From positions 1-38,447 of IMG/VR virus record IMGVR_UViG_3300005753_000005: a DNA stretch of 38,447 nucleotides. One strand, written 5' to 3'. The notes beneath the pieces were generated by a model that did no database searches, had not been told where the DNA came from, and saw only the letters and a list, made by a program, of their open reading frames with translations. The translations under genes were made by a program, and so were the position numbers. Numbering within the stretch: position 1 is the stretch's first letter; each line of letters begins with the position of its first letter. Of the stretch, positions 6,058 through 12,872 are shown piece after piece. Source of the stretch: a virus.

Positions 6058-6967
6058 CGAGGAAGACGCGGCACTTCAAGGGTTGCCGCATCTGGCGCAG
6101 TTGCTGTATTTGCGGTGTTTGCGTCGCCACATGGATTATCGAACCGGGGTGGTGGGTCAGGTGAGACGGGTCAGTTATCAGATGTTTAAGGAAGTGTTGG
6201 AAGTGGAGCGCAAGCGGGGCAGCAAGATCAATGAGCTGCCACTCACGAGAAAGCAGCTACGCGTGGCATTGGATCAGTTAGAGGCGGCGGATCTGGTTAT
6301 CAAGATGGCCAAGCCCTACCAAACGTCCCCCGTTTTGCTGTTATTACCGTTGGCGAATTGTGATGCAGATTTTGAAAAAAACAGTGAAAACGGCAACGGC
6401 GCGTTGATCCGTCCAAATGAGGAAGGGCCGGGGAAGGGCCAAGCAAGAAGGGCCAAAGGAAGGGCCAAAGAGGAACCCGCGGTTACACCTTTATATGTGA
6501 ACGATTCAGCGCCTCAACCGGAAGCAGGAAGGGCCAAAGGAAGGGCAGGGGAAGGGCCAAAGAGGAAGGGCCTACCTCCGGTTCTTCCGTTATTAGATAG
6601 ACAGTTAGATCCCGACGCCGTGCCTGAGTTGGGAGAGGCCCTGCAAATATTAATCGAGGGTGGTGTGTATCCACGGATTGCAATGAGCGGTGACCACAGG
6701 CTGAAATTGGTGGATTTACTGAGCATTGGTGCAACGCGAGCGATGCTGGCAGAAGCCTGTGTGCGTGCAGCACGTGCCAAGCGTGGTAGCCCGTTCAGCG
6801 TGTTCTATCTCGAACCCATAATCAGCAAGTTGCTGAATCCAAATCCAACTAACGGCAATCGTGGAGGCAAGCATGGAAAAACGAAATTGTCCGCACGCGA
6901 GCGTGCCGCCAACAGCCTGGGAGGAGATCGGGTACGTGACGAACCGACCAGCAAAGATAACGGATGA
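6035..6967 (+). CDS. Lambda O-like replication initiation protein
   Basis: 310 residues from the GTG at 6035, which has GGGAG six bases upstream; the first conserved segment PRAQWNDEEDAALQGLPHLAQLLYLR begins right there. The N-terminal 100 residues fit the winged-helix replication proteins found before P-like loaders in temperate phages (YLRCLRRHMDYRTGVVGQ, then a LTRKQLRVALDQLEAADLV helix-turn-helix). The middle (about 130-190) is a low-complexity Gly/Lys/Arg/Pro region encoded by iteron-like repeats, probably the origin. The C-terminal 110 residues resemble a helical partner-binding domain. It overlaps the CII-like gene by 23 bases and extends past the start of the P-like gene. Confidence 0.75.
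   Translation: MPRAQWNDEEDAALQGLPHLAQLLYLRCLRRHMDYRTGVVGQVRRVSYQMFKEVLEVERKRGSKINELPLTRKQLRVALDQLEAADLVIKMAKPYQTSPVLLLLPLANCDADFEKNSENGNGALIRPNEEGPGKGQARRAKGRAKEEPAVTPLYVNDSAPQPEAGRAKGRAGEGPKRKGLPPVLPLLDRQLDPDAVPELGEALQILIEGGVYPRIAMSGDHRLKLVDLLSIGATRAMLAEACVRAARAKRGSPFSVFYLEPIISKLLNPNPTNGNRGGKHGKTKLSARERAANSLGGDRVRDEPTSKDNG
6423..6572 (+). repeat. Iteron-like clusters, probable phage origin inside the O-like gene
   Basis: AAGGGCC occurs at 6423, 6434, 6448, 6460, 6529, 6552 and 6566, with a one-mismatch copy (AAGGGCA) at 6541. The two clusters of four have spacings of 11, 14 and 12 bases and of 12, 11 and 14 bases, close to one helical turn. An AT-richer stretch (about 6484-6505) lies between them. 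Direct repeats inside the initiator gene are how the lambda origin is built, so this is the best origin candidate. Confidence 0.6.
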
Positions 6968-7493
6968 AACGATTCTCGACCTGTGGGACTGGATGGACGG
7001 GTTCTATGGGGCTGCGTTTACATCGCAGTACGGTGATAAAGCCTCAGAGTGGAAGGCAGAATTGGTGGTAGCTCGTTACAACGAGTTGCACATACAACAC
7101 GGGATCAATAAATGCCGACGCGAGTGTGAAACCATGCCACCGAATTTATCGACGTTTGTGAAAATGTGCAAACCGGCACCCGAGGAGATTGGGTTGCCCT
7201 CCATTGACCATGCGTTTTGGTTCGCAGTGCATTCACGCTGGGAACATCCGGTGATCTGGCACGTAGTGCAAAAAATTGGTGCGTTTGCGTTTCGTCGCAT
7301 GAGAGACAAGCGTGCGCACGCTGTTTTCGCGGAGGTCTATCAGCGCTATGTGGACAGGGTGCTGGCAGGGGAGCGTTTTAGCATCCCGGTCAAACCCTCG
7401 TTGAGACTGCCACCACCGGAGCCGATGAGCCCGGAACAGGTGCAAGCGGCACGAAAGGCGTTGTTGAAAATTGTTAATTTAAACAGGGATTGA
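6873..7493 (+). CDS. Lambda P-like replication protein (helicase loader)
   Basis: 206 residues from ATG 6873; GGAGG lies six bases upstream, whereas the GTG at 6861 would place that site inside the gene. The sequence fits the lambda P family (helicase-loading proteins): WDWMDGFYGAAFTSQYG near the start, ELHIQHGINKCRRECETMPPNLSTFVKMCKP in the centre, and FRRMRDKRAHAVFAEVYQRYVDRVLAGE in the C-terminal half. It should recruit the host DnaB helicase to the O-bound origin. It overlaps the end of the O-like gene by 95 bases in another frame, a compact coupled pair. Confidence 0.8.
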   Translation: MEKRNCPHASVPPTAWEEIGYVTNRPAKITDETILDLWDWMDGFYGAAFTSQYGDKASEWKAELVVARYNELHIQHGINKCRRECETMPPNLSTFVKMCKPAPEEIGLPSIDHAFWFAVHSRWEHPVIWHVVQKIGAFAFRRMRDKRAHAVFAEVYQRYVDRVLAGERFSIPVKPSLRLPPPEPMSPEQVQAARKALLKIVNLNRD

Positions 7494-7519
7494 TTTTTGA
7501 TTGGAAATGATCGCTAGCG

Positions 7520-8365
7520 ATGAAGACAGCACATTTATTTGCAGGTGCCGGTGGTGGATTACTCGCTGATCTCATACTTGGACATCAACCCGTGCTCGCG
7601 GTCGAATGGGACAAAAATTGTTGTGACGTTCTCAGAAAACAAAGTGATGAATGGTTTCCAAATCTGCACGTGCACGAAGGGGATGTGCGGTTGTTCGATC
7701 CATCCGAGTGGGCGGGACGCGTGGATTCAATCCATGCGGGCTTCCCTTGTCAGGATATTAGCGCCGCAGGAAAAGGACGTGGAATCACAGGAAAACGAAG
7801 CGGCCTCGTTAGCGAGGTATTCAGAGCAATTGATGTTATTCGGCCTCGATACGTTTTCCTTGAGAACAGCCCACGAATCAGGACAAGGGGACGCCACATT
7901 GTTATCAGAGAACTTGTTTCGCGCGGATATGCCTGGCGCGACGGAATACTTGCCGCGTCTGGAGTTGGAGCATGGCATAAGCGGGATAGATGGTGGTGTC
8001 TCGCTGCCAACACTGACGGTTTGCGGGAATTACAACAGAAAAGGGGCATCCCCAACGAGTGGCGATGGTCTCATGACGGTACTGAGGAAATTACCGACTC
8101 TCTGTGCAAGAGATGCGAGAACGGTGGCAGGTTCACAACCCCAGAAACGTGCAGCAACATCGGGCGACCCACTCACGTGGCACCTGGGGAAATCACTGGA
8201 GCCGGAACGCCGACGTGGTTTGAAGTTGAACCCAATGTGGGCCGCTTGGTTTATGGGGTGGCCGATGCACTGGTTCCGGGTGCGGTCAAGGCATTAGGAA
8301 ATGGACAAGTGCCGCTTCAAGCTGCTGTTGCGTTTTTGCTCTTGGGTGGGTTCGTTGGCTTTTAA
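7520..8365 (+). CDS. C5-cytosine DNA methyltransferase
   Basis: 281 residues with the ordered motifs of m5C methyltransferases: motif I HLFAGAGGG (5-13) for AdoMet binding, VEWD (28-31), motif IV GFPCQ with the catalytic Cys77, motif VI ENSP (115-118), motif VIII-like HKRDRWW (153-159) and motif X GNGQVP (260-265). The target recognition region between VIII and X is short, so the protein is smaller than most family members. It may protect phage DNA from host restriction. From about 7734 to 8297 the same DNA also encodes a recognisable protein in the +1 frame (see separate entry). The dam-like gene follows immediately. Confidence 0.9.
   Translation: MKTAHLFAGAGGGLLADLILGHQPVLAVEWDKNCCDVLRKQSDEWFPNLHVHEGDVRLFDPSEWAGRVDSIHAGFPCQDISAAGKGRGITGKRSGLVSEVFRAIDVIRPRYVFLENSPRIRTRGRHIVIRELVSRGYAWRDGILAASGVGAWHKRDRWWCLAANTDGLRELQQKRGIPNEWRWSHDGTEEITDSLCKRCENGGRFTTPETCSNIGRPTHVAPGEITGAGTPTWFEVEPNVGRLVYGVADALVPGAVKALGNGQVPLQAAVAFLLLGGFVGF
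7734..8297 (+). CDS. Gene nested in the methyltransferase, +1 frame
   Basis: This open frame lies wholly inside the cytosine methyltransferase gene and is open from 7539. The start is uncertain; ATG 7734 (187 residues) is chosen because the conserved-looking part begins there, while ATG 7683 and 7647 are alternatives and none has a strong ribosome site. The product has features seen in phage proteins annotated near or fused to methyltransferases: APQEKDVESQENEAAS, LPTLTVCGNYNRKGASPTSGDGL, a second LPTLCARD repeat, and the C-terminal LNPMWAAWFMGWPMHW (typically LNP-x-W-x-x-W-L-M-G-W-P). Both frames carry family-like sequence over the same bases. The function is unknown; a frameshift fusion with the methyltransferase N-terminus is an alternative. 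Confidence 0.55.
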   Translation: MRASLVRILAPQEKDVESQENEAASLARYSEQLMLFGLDTFSLRTAHESGQGDATLLSENLFRADMPGATEYLPRLELEHGISGIDGGVSLPTLTVCGNYNRKGASPTSGDGLMTVLRKLPTLCARDARTVAGSQPQKRAATSGDPLTWHLGKSLEPERRRGLKLNPMWAAWFMGWPMHWFRVRSRH

Positions 8366-8370
8366 GAGTG

Positions 8371-9006
8371 ATGGGAAAAGTGAATAAAGCGCAATACATC
8401 AACCAAGACTCTGGCGACTTTGAATACTACTCGCCGATTAAGTTCATCGAAGCCTCCCGTGAGGTAATGGGTAGCATTGATCTCGATCCTGCGTCGAGCG
8501 AAATAGCGAACACGAGGGTTATGGCGGATGAATATTACAATTTGCGGATGCGTTTTTTTCAGGACAAAAAAGAGGGGCTGAGAAATCTAGCCGATATAAA
8601 TGGAGGATTAGATCGTGATTGGTATGGCAACGTGTGGATGAATCACCCATTTTCAAGAACTGAAGCGCCATGCAAGGATAATTGCGAAAAACAAATTTGC
8701 CAGAAACGCGGGTACCACACATCGATACCAATACCGGGTAATAAAGAGTGGATAGAACGGTTTGTTGACGAGTACGAAAATGGAAATGTGAATCAGGCGT
8801 GCTGTATTACCTACAGCAACACCTCTGAAACGTGGTTTAAGCCGCTTCTAAATTATCTCCAATGTTTCGTTTATGGCAGGGTGAATTACTATCTGCCTGA
8901 CGGCACAATAAAGCAGGGGGTGACAAAAGGCTCCGTTGTTACCTATCTCGGAAATAACACGGAGAAATTCAAACAGGCGTTTAGCAAGTTTGGAAAAGTG
9001 AAATGA
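8371..9006 (+). CDS. Dam-like phage N6-adenine methyltransferase
   Basis: 211 residues from ATG 8371 (GTG 8368 is possible). The pattern fits the phage DNA N-6-adenine methyltransferase family: SIDLDPASSE (DPAS at 39-42) at the AdoMet site, an EYYNL segment, and GNVWMNHPF with NHPF (91-94) in the place of the usual catalytic DPPY/NPPF-type motif. The substitution is normal for this family. A Cys-rich insert, CKDNCEKQIC (101-110), follows. The gene starts six bases after the cytosine methyltransferase and probably shares its transcript; together they would give two kinds of modification to phage DNA. Confidence 0.85.
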   Translation: MGKVNKAQYINQDSGDFEYYSPIKFIEASREVMGSIDLDPASSEIANTRVMADEYYNLRMRFFQDKKEGLRNLADINGGLDRDWYGNVWMNHPFSRTEAPCKDNCEKQICQKRGYHTSIPIPGNKEWIERFVDEYENGNVNQACCITYSNTSETWFKPLLNYLQCFVYGRVNYYLPDGTIKQGVTKGSVVTYLGNNTEKFKQAFSKFGKVK

Positions 9007-9032
9007 TGCAGATTATTTAACAGGAGAGATGT

Positions 9033-9257
9033 ATGAGTGATTTGAAGACGAAAGAGTTTAAGGCATTCCAGCAAAGTATTTCCCCATATTTGGTGGTCTC
9101 GGCCGAGACTGAAGTAATCTCTAATTCGAATACCGGCAAGGCTGCGCTTTTTTCATTCAGCGATGAACAGGACATCAGCCCACATCGACGTTATGTAATG
9201 TTGTTGGTGGAAATTGCGGATGATGAAACGCTGGTTGTGAATGGCGATGGTTGTTGA
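9033..9257 (+). CDS. Small protein of unknown function
   Basis: 74 residues, preceded by AGGAGAG seven bases before the ATG. The sequence appears to be a small alpha/beta domain (KEFKAFQQSISPYLVVSAETEV, then YVMLLVEIADDETLVV) with no transmembrane segment. I do not recognise a family. It lies in the early rightward operon between the adenine methyltransferase and the possible late regulator. Confidence 0.6.
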   Translation: MSDLKTKEFKAFQQSISPYLVVSAETEVISNSNTGKAALFSFSDEQDISPHRRYVMLLVEIADDETLVVNGDGC

Positions 9258-9284
9258 TGTCCCAAGGGTGAGGTGGAGGTTCAG

Positions 9285-9782
9285 ATGATGGCAACGCAGA
9301 TTTGTGTTTCTAATGGCGAGGTTCTGGCAATGAACCCGGTTCGTGTTATCTCAATGGACAGAGATGCGCCATTTTTGGCGTATTGTTGTGCAGGGATGCC
9401 TGATCACTGGTACGGCGCAATGCGGATGAAGTGGGCCGCCGATTGGTCAGCAGCCGGGACATTGGAATACCGGTTGTGGGATGAGGCAGTGAGAATGGCG
9501 ATTCGTTTCAAATGGCGAACCAGGAAAGGGGATGCGGGGCGGGCAATGTTGCGACGGCTGGCCGGGCTGGCATTGTACGAGTTAGCCGATCCTGAGCGGT
9601 TTCGTGATGGTGATGTGTGGCAAGTGAAAGCGGATTGGATGGGGGTGGGTAAAACGCAGTGGTATGGTGTTTGGGTAGAGCGCTACAAGTTAGTGTTCGA
9701 TTTGCTGAACGAGTGGACTAATCTTGCCTGGCGCTGGATTAAAGACAATCCACAACGACAAAGAGGTAAATGTGATGTGTGA
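9285..9782 (+). CDS. Putative late-gene regulator (Q-like), low certainty
   Basis: 165 residues from the ATG at 9285, with GGAGG six bases upstream. It is helical and Trp/Arg-rich: WYGAMRMKWAADW near residue 50, MLRRLAGLALYELADPERF in the centre, then WMGVGKTQWYGVWVERYKLVFDLLNEWTNLAWRWI. That C-terminal block resembles phage proteins annotated as antitermination Q-like, where a helix-turn-helix-like W-x-x-V-W-x-x-R-Y segment closes the protein. Position supports the idea: it is one of the last early rightward genes, and the late promoter downstream has tandem terminators that need an antiterminator. No zinc-binding Cys cluster is present, unlike lambda Q. Confidence 0.4.
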   Translation: MMATQICVSNGEVLAMNPVRVISMDRDAPFLAYCCAGMPDHWYGAMRMKWAADWSAAGTLEYRLWDEAVRMAIRFKWRTRKGDAGRAMLRRLAGLALYELADPERFRDGDVWQVKADWMGVGKTQWYGVWVERYKLVFDLLNEWTNLAWRWIKDNPQRQRGKCDV

Positions 9783-9984
9783 GGATAAGATGTTTCAGTG
9801 TTTTAACGAATCCGTCAACGAGGAGAAAAGGGAAGTCTCTGACGTGGAAGCAGTTATTCCAAGCCATGCGGCAGAGTTGTTTGCATTTAATACAGGCGCA
9901 AATGCGGGGGATGTGATCTGTGTGAATGGTAGGCAGCGATATAAAGTAAATATGAAGGTGTTTGTGCGGCAGGTAAAAGGTTAG
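9775..9984 (+). CDS. Small protein of unknown function
   Basis: 69 residues from ATG 9775 (AAAGAGG upstream), overlapping the end of the previous gene by eight bases. The N-terminal half is acidic (NESVNEEKREVSDVEAV); the C-terminal half looks like short beta strands (AGDVICVNGRQRYKVNMKVFVRQVKG). No family is recognised. It is the last early rightward gene, running up to the converging immunity-protein gene with only two bases between the stops. Confidence 0.55.
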   Translation: MCEDKMFQCFNESVNEEKREVSDVEAVIPSHAAELFAFNTGANAGDVICVNGRQRYKVNMKVFVRQVKG

Positions 9985-9986
9985 TC

Positions 9987-10577
9987 TCAAGAAAATGTGC
10001 TGTCACTGTTCCAGTCAGCCGCTTTGAAGAAGCGATAACCCCTGGCGCTCGTGGATTCGATGGCGTCTTTGATACTTTTGTGAATCAATAGAACGGAAGT
10101 TTTCTCGGCTAATTCAAAAATTTGGCGTTTTTTCAGATCGAACATTGCAAGGGTTCTTTCATTCAGTACTAATTTATCGATTCCCCATATGCCGCCATCC
10201 ACTTCGTCACATTCTATATCAGAATTTACTCTATCCAGGCAGGAAATTCTGTTCCACACGTGCATGATCCAGTAGTCGCGTAGCTTAGATTGTGGATCCT
10301 CAGGATTGCGAACTTTTGCAGGCAACAGTTGAATACCATAAATGTCCAGGGGGGCTAGTACATCTACAATCCGTTTGGATACTGCGGCATAGGGTACTGA
10401 GTGGTAGTCAACGTATACTGGGTTTGGTGGGATAGGTTCGCCCAACCGGAGTTTGAGTGGTTCGCCAATTGTGACCGGACGCCCGAGACCAATTTCCCCA
10501 CTTTGTTGATCCCAGGAAAACAGTGGATAGTCGTCGTTATTTTCACGCTCGATCACAAAATATTCATCTTGCAGCAT
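9987..10577 (-). CDS. DUF1629/Imm11-like immunity protein
   Basis: 196 residues. The central part (PVYVDYHSVPYAAVSKRIVDVLAPLDIYGIQLLPAKV) and the C-terminal block (FELAEKTSVLLIHKSIKDAIES..ARGYRF) fit the DUF1629 (Imm11) family, immunity proteins found beside polymorphic toxins. The gene starts two bases after the stop of the PAAR/AHH effector, so the two are an effector-immunity pair. The product should bind and neutralise the AHH nuclease in the cytoplasm. It lacks a signal peptide, as expected for immunity to a DNA-acting toxin. Confidence 0.8.
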   Translation of the reverse strand: MLQDEYFVIERENNDDYPLFSWDQQSGEIGLGRPVTIGEPLKLRLGEPIPPNPVYVDYHSVPYAAVSKRIVDVLAPLDIYGIQLLPAKVRNPEDPQSKLRDYWIMHVWNRISCLDRVNSDIECDEVDGGIWGIDKLVLNERTLAMFDLKKRQIFELAEKTSVLLIHKSIKDAIESTSARGYRFFKAADWNSDSTFS

Positions 10578-10579
10578 TG

Positions 10580-11668
10580 CTATTTTCCTATTTGCAATTG
10601 TTGAGTCTTGCGGGGCAGTGCCTCGGTATCATCTTTTCTGGTCTTGCCGTGTGCTCGGTTTTGTGGGCAATTTGTATTTGGCTTGCCAGTCATGCTGTTA
10701 ACACCGGCACAACCGTTTCCCTCTGGCTTGTAGTCTTGCCCATCAGCAGTGATTGTCCAGCGAAATGCATCGATTTTTCCAAGTACCCGTATGCTGTATC
10801 GATCGAGTTTTTCAATCAGGGCTTTTGGTTTATCACAATATTTACCAGCCTTAATACTTTCACCGATTTCACGTAAGTCCATTTTTATTTTATCAGGATA
10901 AGACATCCCTTCGGCTTTACCCGCACTATGATTACTTCGATGTAGCGGCACATGGAGTTGGCAAGCAAGTTTCATACGGTAGGGTAACATTACGCCGTTG
11001 TTTTTATGGTTGATGTCGTAGCCAAAGTCTGTACACCACTGTGCCCAATCGTCATCTTTCATCGACTCAGAGCAAATCAGGTGGTGGGCTTGCAGCGCAT
11101 TGGGACCCGTGTACCAAATGTGATCTTCGATTTTACTGATGATGTTGCTTCGCAGGGCCTGGCTATTGCCAACGTGGTCGCCCTGTTTGTCAGCGAAGGG
11201 GTGCTCGGCTTTTTTGCAGTAGGGGCACTTTTCCACTAGGTCATCAAAGGGGCCACCCGCAGGGGCAGTGCTGCCGTAGGTCATCCCGATGGTGTTGCCT
11301 TTGTTGTGGGTGGTCATGTCCATGTGCCGCACCACGTTCTGACCTTCGATTTTCACATCGAACGAGCTACTGATAAAACCAATTTTGTTGCCGGTCGTGC
11401 CGGAGATAATACCGCCAAGGCTACCCGCCTGATCGCCGTTACTGCTGCTAAAATTAGAATTTTTCAATGTCGCGGGTTGACCGTTAATCTTGACCGATTT
11501 ACTGCCTTTTTGCAGGGTGCTGGACTGGCTGATGTTGGGGTAAGGGATGGGTACAACAGAGGGGCCCACGGGGGTTTTGCACACATCCGGTGCGGAGGCG
11601 ACCGCTTTGTCCCCGCTGCCCTTGTGAATGATACTGCGTCCGTTGGCGAAGACGTCGTGTTTTGCCAT
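10580..11668 (-). CDS. T6SS-type effector: DUF4150 PAAR-like domain + AHH nuclease
   Basis: 362 residues in two parts. Residues 1-135 are a DUF4150/PAAR-like domain (VFANGRSIIHKGSGD, VCKTPVGPSVVPIPYPN, NKIGFISSSFDVKIEGQNVVRHMDMTTHNKGNT), which caps the type VI secretion spike. A CPYC pair (148-151) starts the linker. Residues 190-250 hold the AHH motif (A194-H195-H196) followed by conserved His residues and H..LHRSNH (239-247), a predicted HNH-like nuclease toxin. The last 60 residues are Lys/Thr/Asn-rich. An AAGGA site precedes the ATG. Its immunity gene follows directly. No other T6SS genes are in the window, so it would need the host apparatus. Confidence 0.85.
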   Translation of the reverse strand: MAKHDVFANGRSIIHKGSGDKAVASAPDVCKTPVGPSVVPIPYPNISQSSTLQKGSKSVKINGQPATLKNSNFSSSNGDQAGSLGGIISGTTGNKIGFISSSFDVKIEGQNVVRHMDMTTHNKGNTIGMTYGSTAPAGGPFDDLVEKCPYCKKAEHPFADKQGDHVGNSQALRSNIISKIEDHIWYTGPNALQAHHLICSESMKDDDWAQWCTDFGYDINHKNNGVMLPYRMKLACQLHVPLHRSNHSAGKAEGMSYPDKIKMDLREIGESIKAGKYCDKPKALIEKLDRYSIRVLGKIDAFRWTITADGQDYKPEGNGCAGVNSMTGKPNTNCPQNRAHGKTRKDDTEALPRKTQQLQIGK

Positions 11669-11783
11669 GATGGAATCCTTTCGTCCATACGAGATAAAAA
11701 ACCGGCATTCGTTGTCTTTGCCGGATCAGCTTTGGAACAGGCCTGACACATTGCCGGGGGGAGCGAGGAGAGAGAAAGCGAAG

Positions 11784-11798
11784 AAAAAAAGGGGGGGG
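11784..11798. repeat. Homopolymer tract A7G8 upstream of the effector
   Basis: Seven A then eight G on the plus strand (C8T7 in the effector's direction), about 115 bases upstream of the effector ATG. On the minus strand it lies four codons into a short open frame (ATG 11808, with AAAGGAA upstream) that encodes a Ser/Leu/Pro-rich, signal-like N-terminus and then runs into the effector gene out of frame. Such tracts are prone to slippage. Confidence 0.6.
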
Positions 11799-11866
11799 AC
11801 TTTTTCATGGCTTCGATTCCTTTCGGTGTTGCCTGACGGGACAATCATACCGCCGTTTGAGGGTTG

Positions 11867-11895
11867 TTGACAAACCCGGAATGAAAACGTAGTAT
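11867..11895 (+). promoter_or_regulatory. Predicted late promoter
   Basis: TTGACA (11867-11872), 17 bases, then TAGTAT (11890-11895), a near-consensus sigma-70 promoter in the 343-base gap between the effector and the first late gene. Transcription should start at about 11902 and meets two intrinsic terminators within 100 bases. Confidence 0.7.
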
Positions 11896-11916
11896 TTTGC
11901 CATACTTGGAGAAATG

Positions 11917-11946
11917 CCCTCTCGCGGAAACGCTAGGGGGTTTTTT
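11917..11946 (+). terminator. Intrinsic terminator 1 behind the late promoter
   Basis: CCCTC and GGGGG flank GCG-GAAA-CGC, a stem with a 2x2 internal mismatch and a stable GAAA tetraloop, followed by six T. It begins about 15 bases after the predicted start site. Confidence 0.6.
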
Positions 11947-11970
11947 GTTTCCCCACCGCGATTTATCACG

Positions 11971-12001
11971 GCCCTGCTGGTTATCAGTGGGGCTTTTTTT
12001 T
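11971..12001 (+). terminator. Intrinsic terminator 2 behind the late promoter
   Basis: GCCCTGCTG, loop GTTAT, CAGTGGGGC (nine pairs including two G-T), followed at once by eight T (11994-12001). The next gene's ribosome site starts directly after the T run. With terminator 1 it forms a tandem block, as in lambda tR'. Confidence 0.65.
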
Positions 12002-12012
12002 GGAGTCAGTTT

Positions 12013-12282
12013 ATGCCCTGGAAAGATCCAACTAACTGGGTGCCGTTTATGTTATCAGCTGGCACGTCCGCCGCGCGCTGGAATGCGCAGCGCATTCTGG
12101 AGGCACTGCTGATTGCCTTTTTTACCGGTGGCGTGGTGATGTACGGTACGCAGAAAGTACTGGATGCCCGCATGGATAGTTTTTCAGAGGATATGCGGGA
12201 ATTGAAGGCGCAGGTGGGTGAGATGCGTCGGGATCTGTATGCTCCCAAGCATTCGAAAGATGGATTTGACTGGCACCGGTAA
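12013..12282 (+). CDS. Small membrane protein, first gene of the late operon
   Basis: 89 residues from ATG 12013, which has TGGAGT seven bases upstream. An upstream ATG at 11914 would put the coding region through both terminators and is rejected. The protein has one hydrophobic segment (about 31-48, LEALLIAFFTGGVVMYG), then a charged helical tail with DMRELKAQVGEMRRDLYAPK. Such one-span proteins commonly precede the terminase genes in temperate phages, and some act as holins. It overlaps the terminase small subunit start by one base. Confidence 0.65.
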   Translation: MPWKDPTNWVPFMLSAGTSAARWNAQRILEALLIAFFTGGVVMYGTQKVLDARMDSFSEDMRELKAQVGEMRRDLYAPKHSKDGFDWHR

Positions 12283-12872
12283 TGACTTCTGTACGCAATC
12301 TTAACGGTCTGACGCTCAAACAACAGGCATTTTGCGATCTGTACCGTGGATCCGAGGACGATGCGATCCGCGGTAACGCCAAGCAGTGCTACATGCTTGC
12401 CTACGGAGCTAATGAGACCAGTGCCGAAGCCAATGGGCCGCGTTTGTTGAAGGATAAACACGTGTTTGAGTATCTGATCACCAAACGGGAAATGGCCGAG
12501 GAAGCTGTGGATATTTCCGAGGAGCGGATACTGCGGGAACTTTCGTATTCGGCATTTATCGATCCGGGGTGTTTCTTTAATGACGAGGGGGCGCTGTTGC
12601 CTGTGCATCAGATGCCGGAAGAAGCGCGGCGTGCATTGGCCGGGATCGAAATTACGACAATCGGCAGTAAGGGCGAGATCAGTTTCACGTCGAAGATCAA
12701 ACACATCGACAAAAAAGGCGTGCTCGAACTGTTGATGAAGCACAAGAAGATGTTGACGGATAAAGTCGAACATAGTGGTCATGTAGACGGCGGCGTGTTG
12801 GTGGTACCGGGTGACGTTGCGAGTCCTGAAGAATGGCTGCAAAAGCACTATCAGAATCAGAGCAAAGAGTAA
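12282..12872 (+). CDS. Terminase small subunit
   Basis: 196 residues of the Terminase_2/XtmA type: an N-terminal helix-turn-helix region beginning GLTLKQQAFCDLYRG, then NAKQCYMLAYGANETSAEANGPRLLKD, which recognises packaging sites on concatemeric DNA; KREMAEEAVDISEERILREL and AFIDPGCFFNDEG in the middle. The C-terminal residues probably bind the large subunit. It overlaps the large subunit by 40 bases in another frame. Confidence 0.85.
   Translation: MTSVRNLNGLTLKQQAFCDLYRGSEDDAIRGNAKQCYMLAYGANETSAEANGPRLLKDKHVFEYLITKREMAEEAVDISEERILRELSYSAFIDPGCFFNDEGALLPVHQMPEEARRALAGIEITTIGSKGEISFTSKIKHIDKKGVLELLMKHKKMLTDKVEHSGHVDGGVLVVPGDVASPEEWLQKHYQNQSKE

Noticed and set aside
11464-11844. Long minus-strand frame overlapping the start of the effector
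   Set aside because: Only its first part (around the C8T7 tract) looks protein-like; the rest is an out-of-frame shadow of the PAAR-like domain, so it is recorded only as a tract finding.
11914-12012. N-terminal extension of the 89-residue membrane protein from ATG 11914
   Set aside because: It would start at the first terminator hairpin with no ribosome site, whereas ATG 12013 has one.
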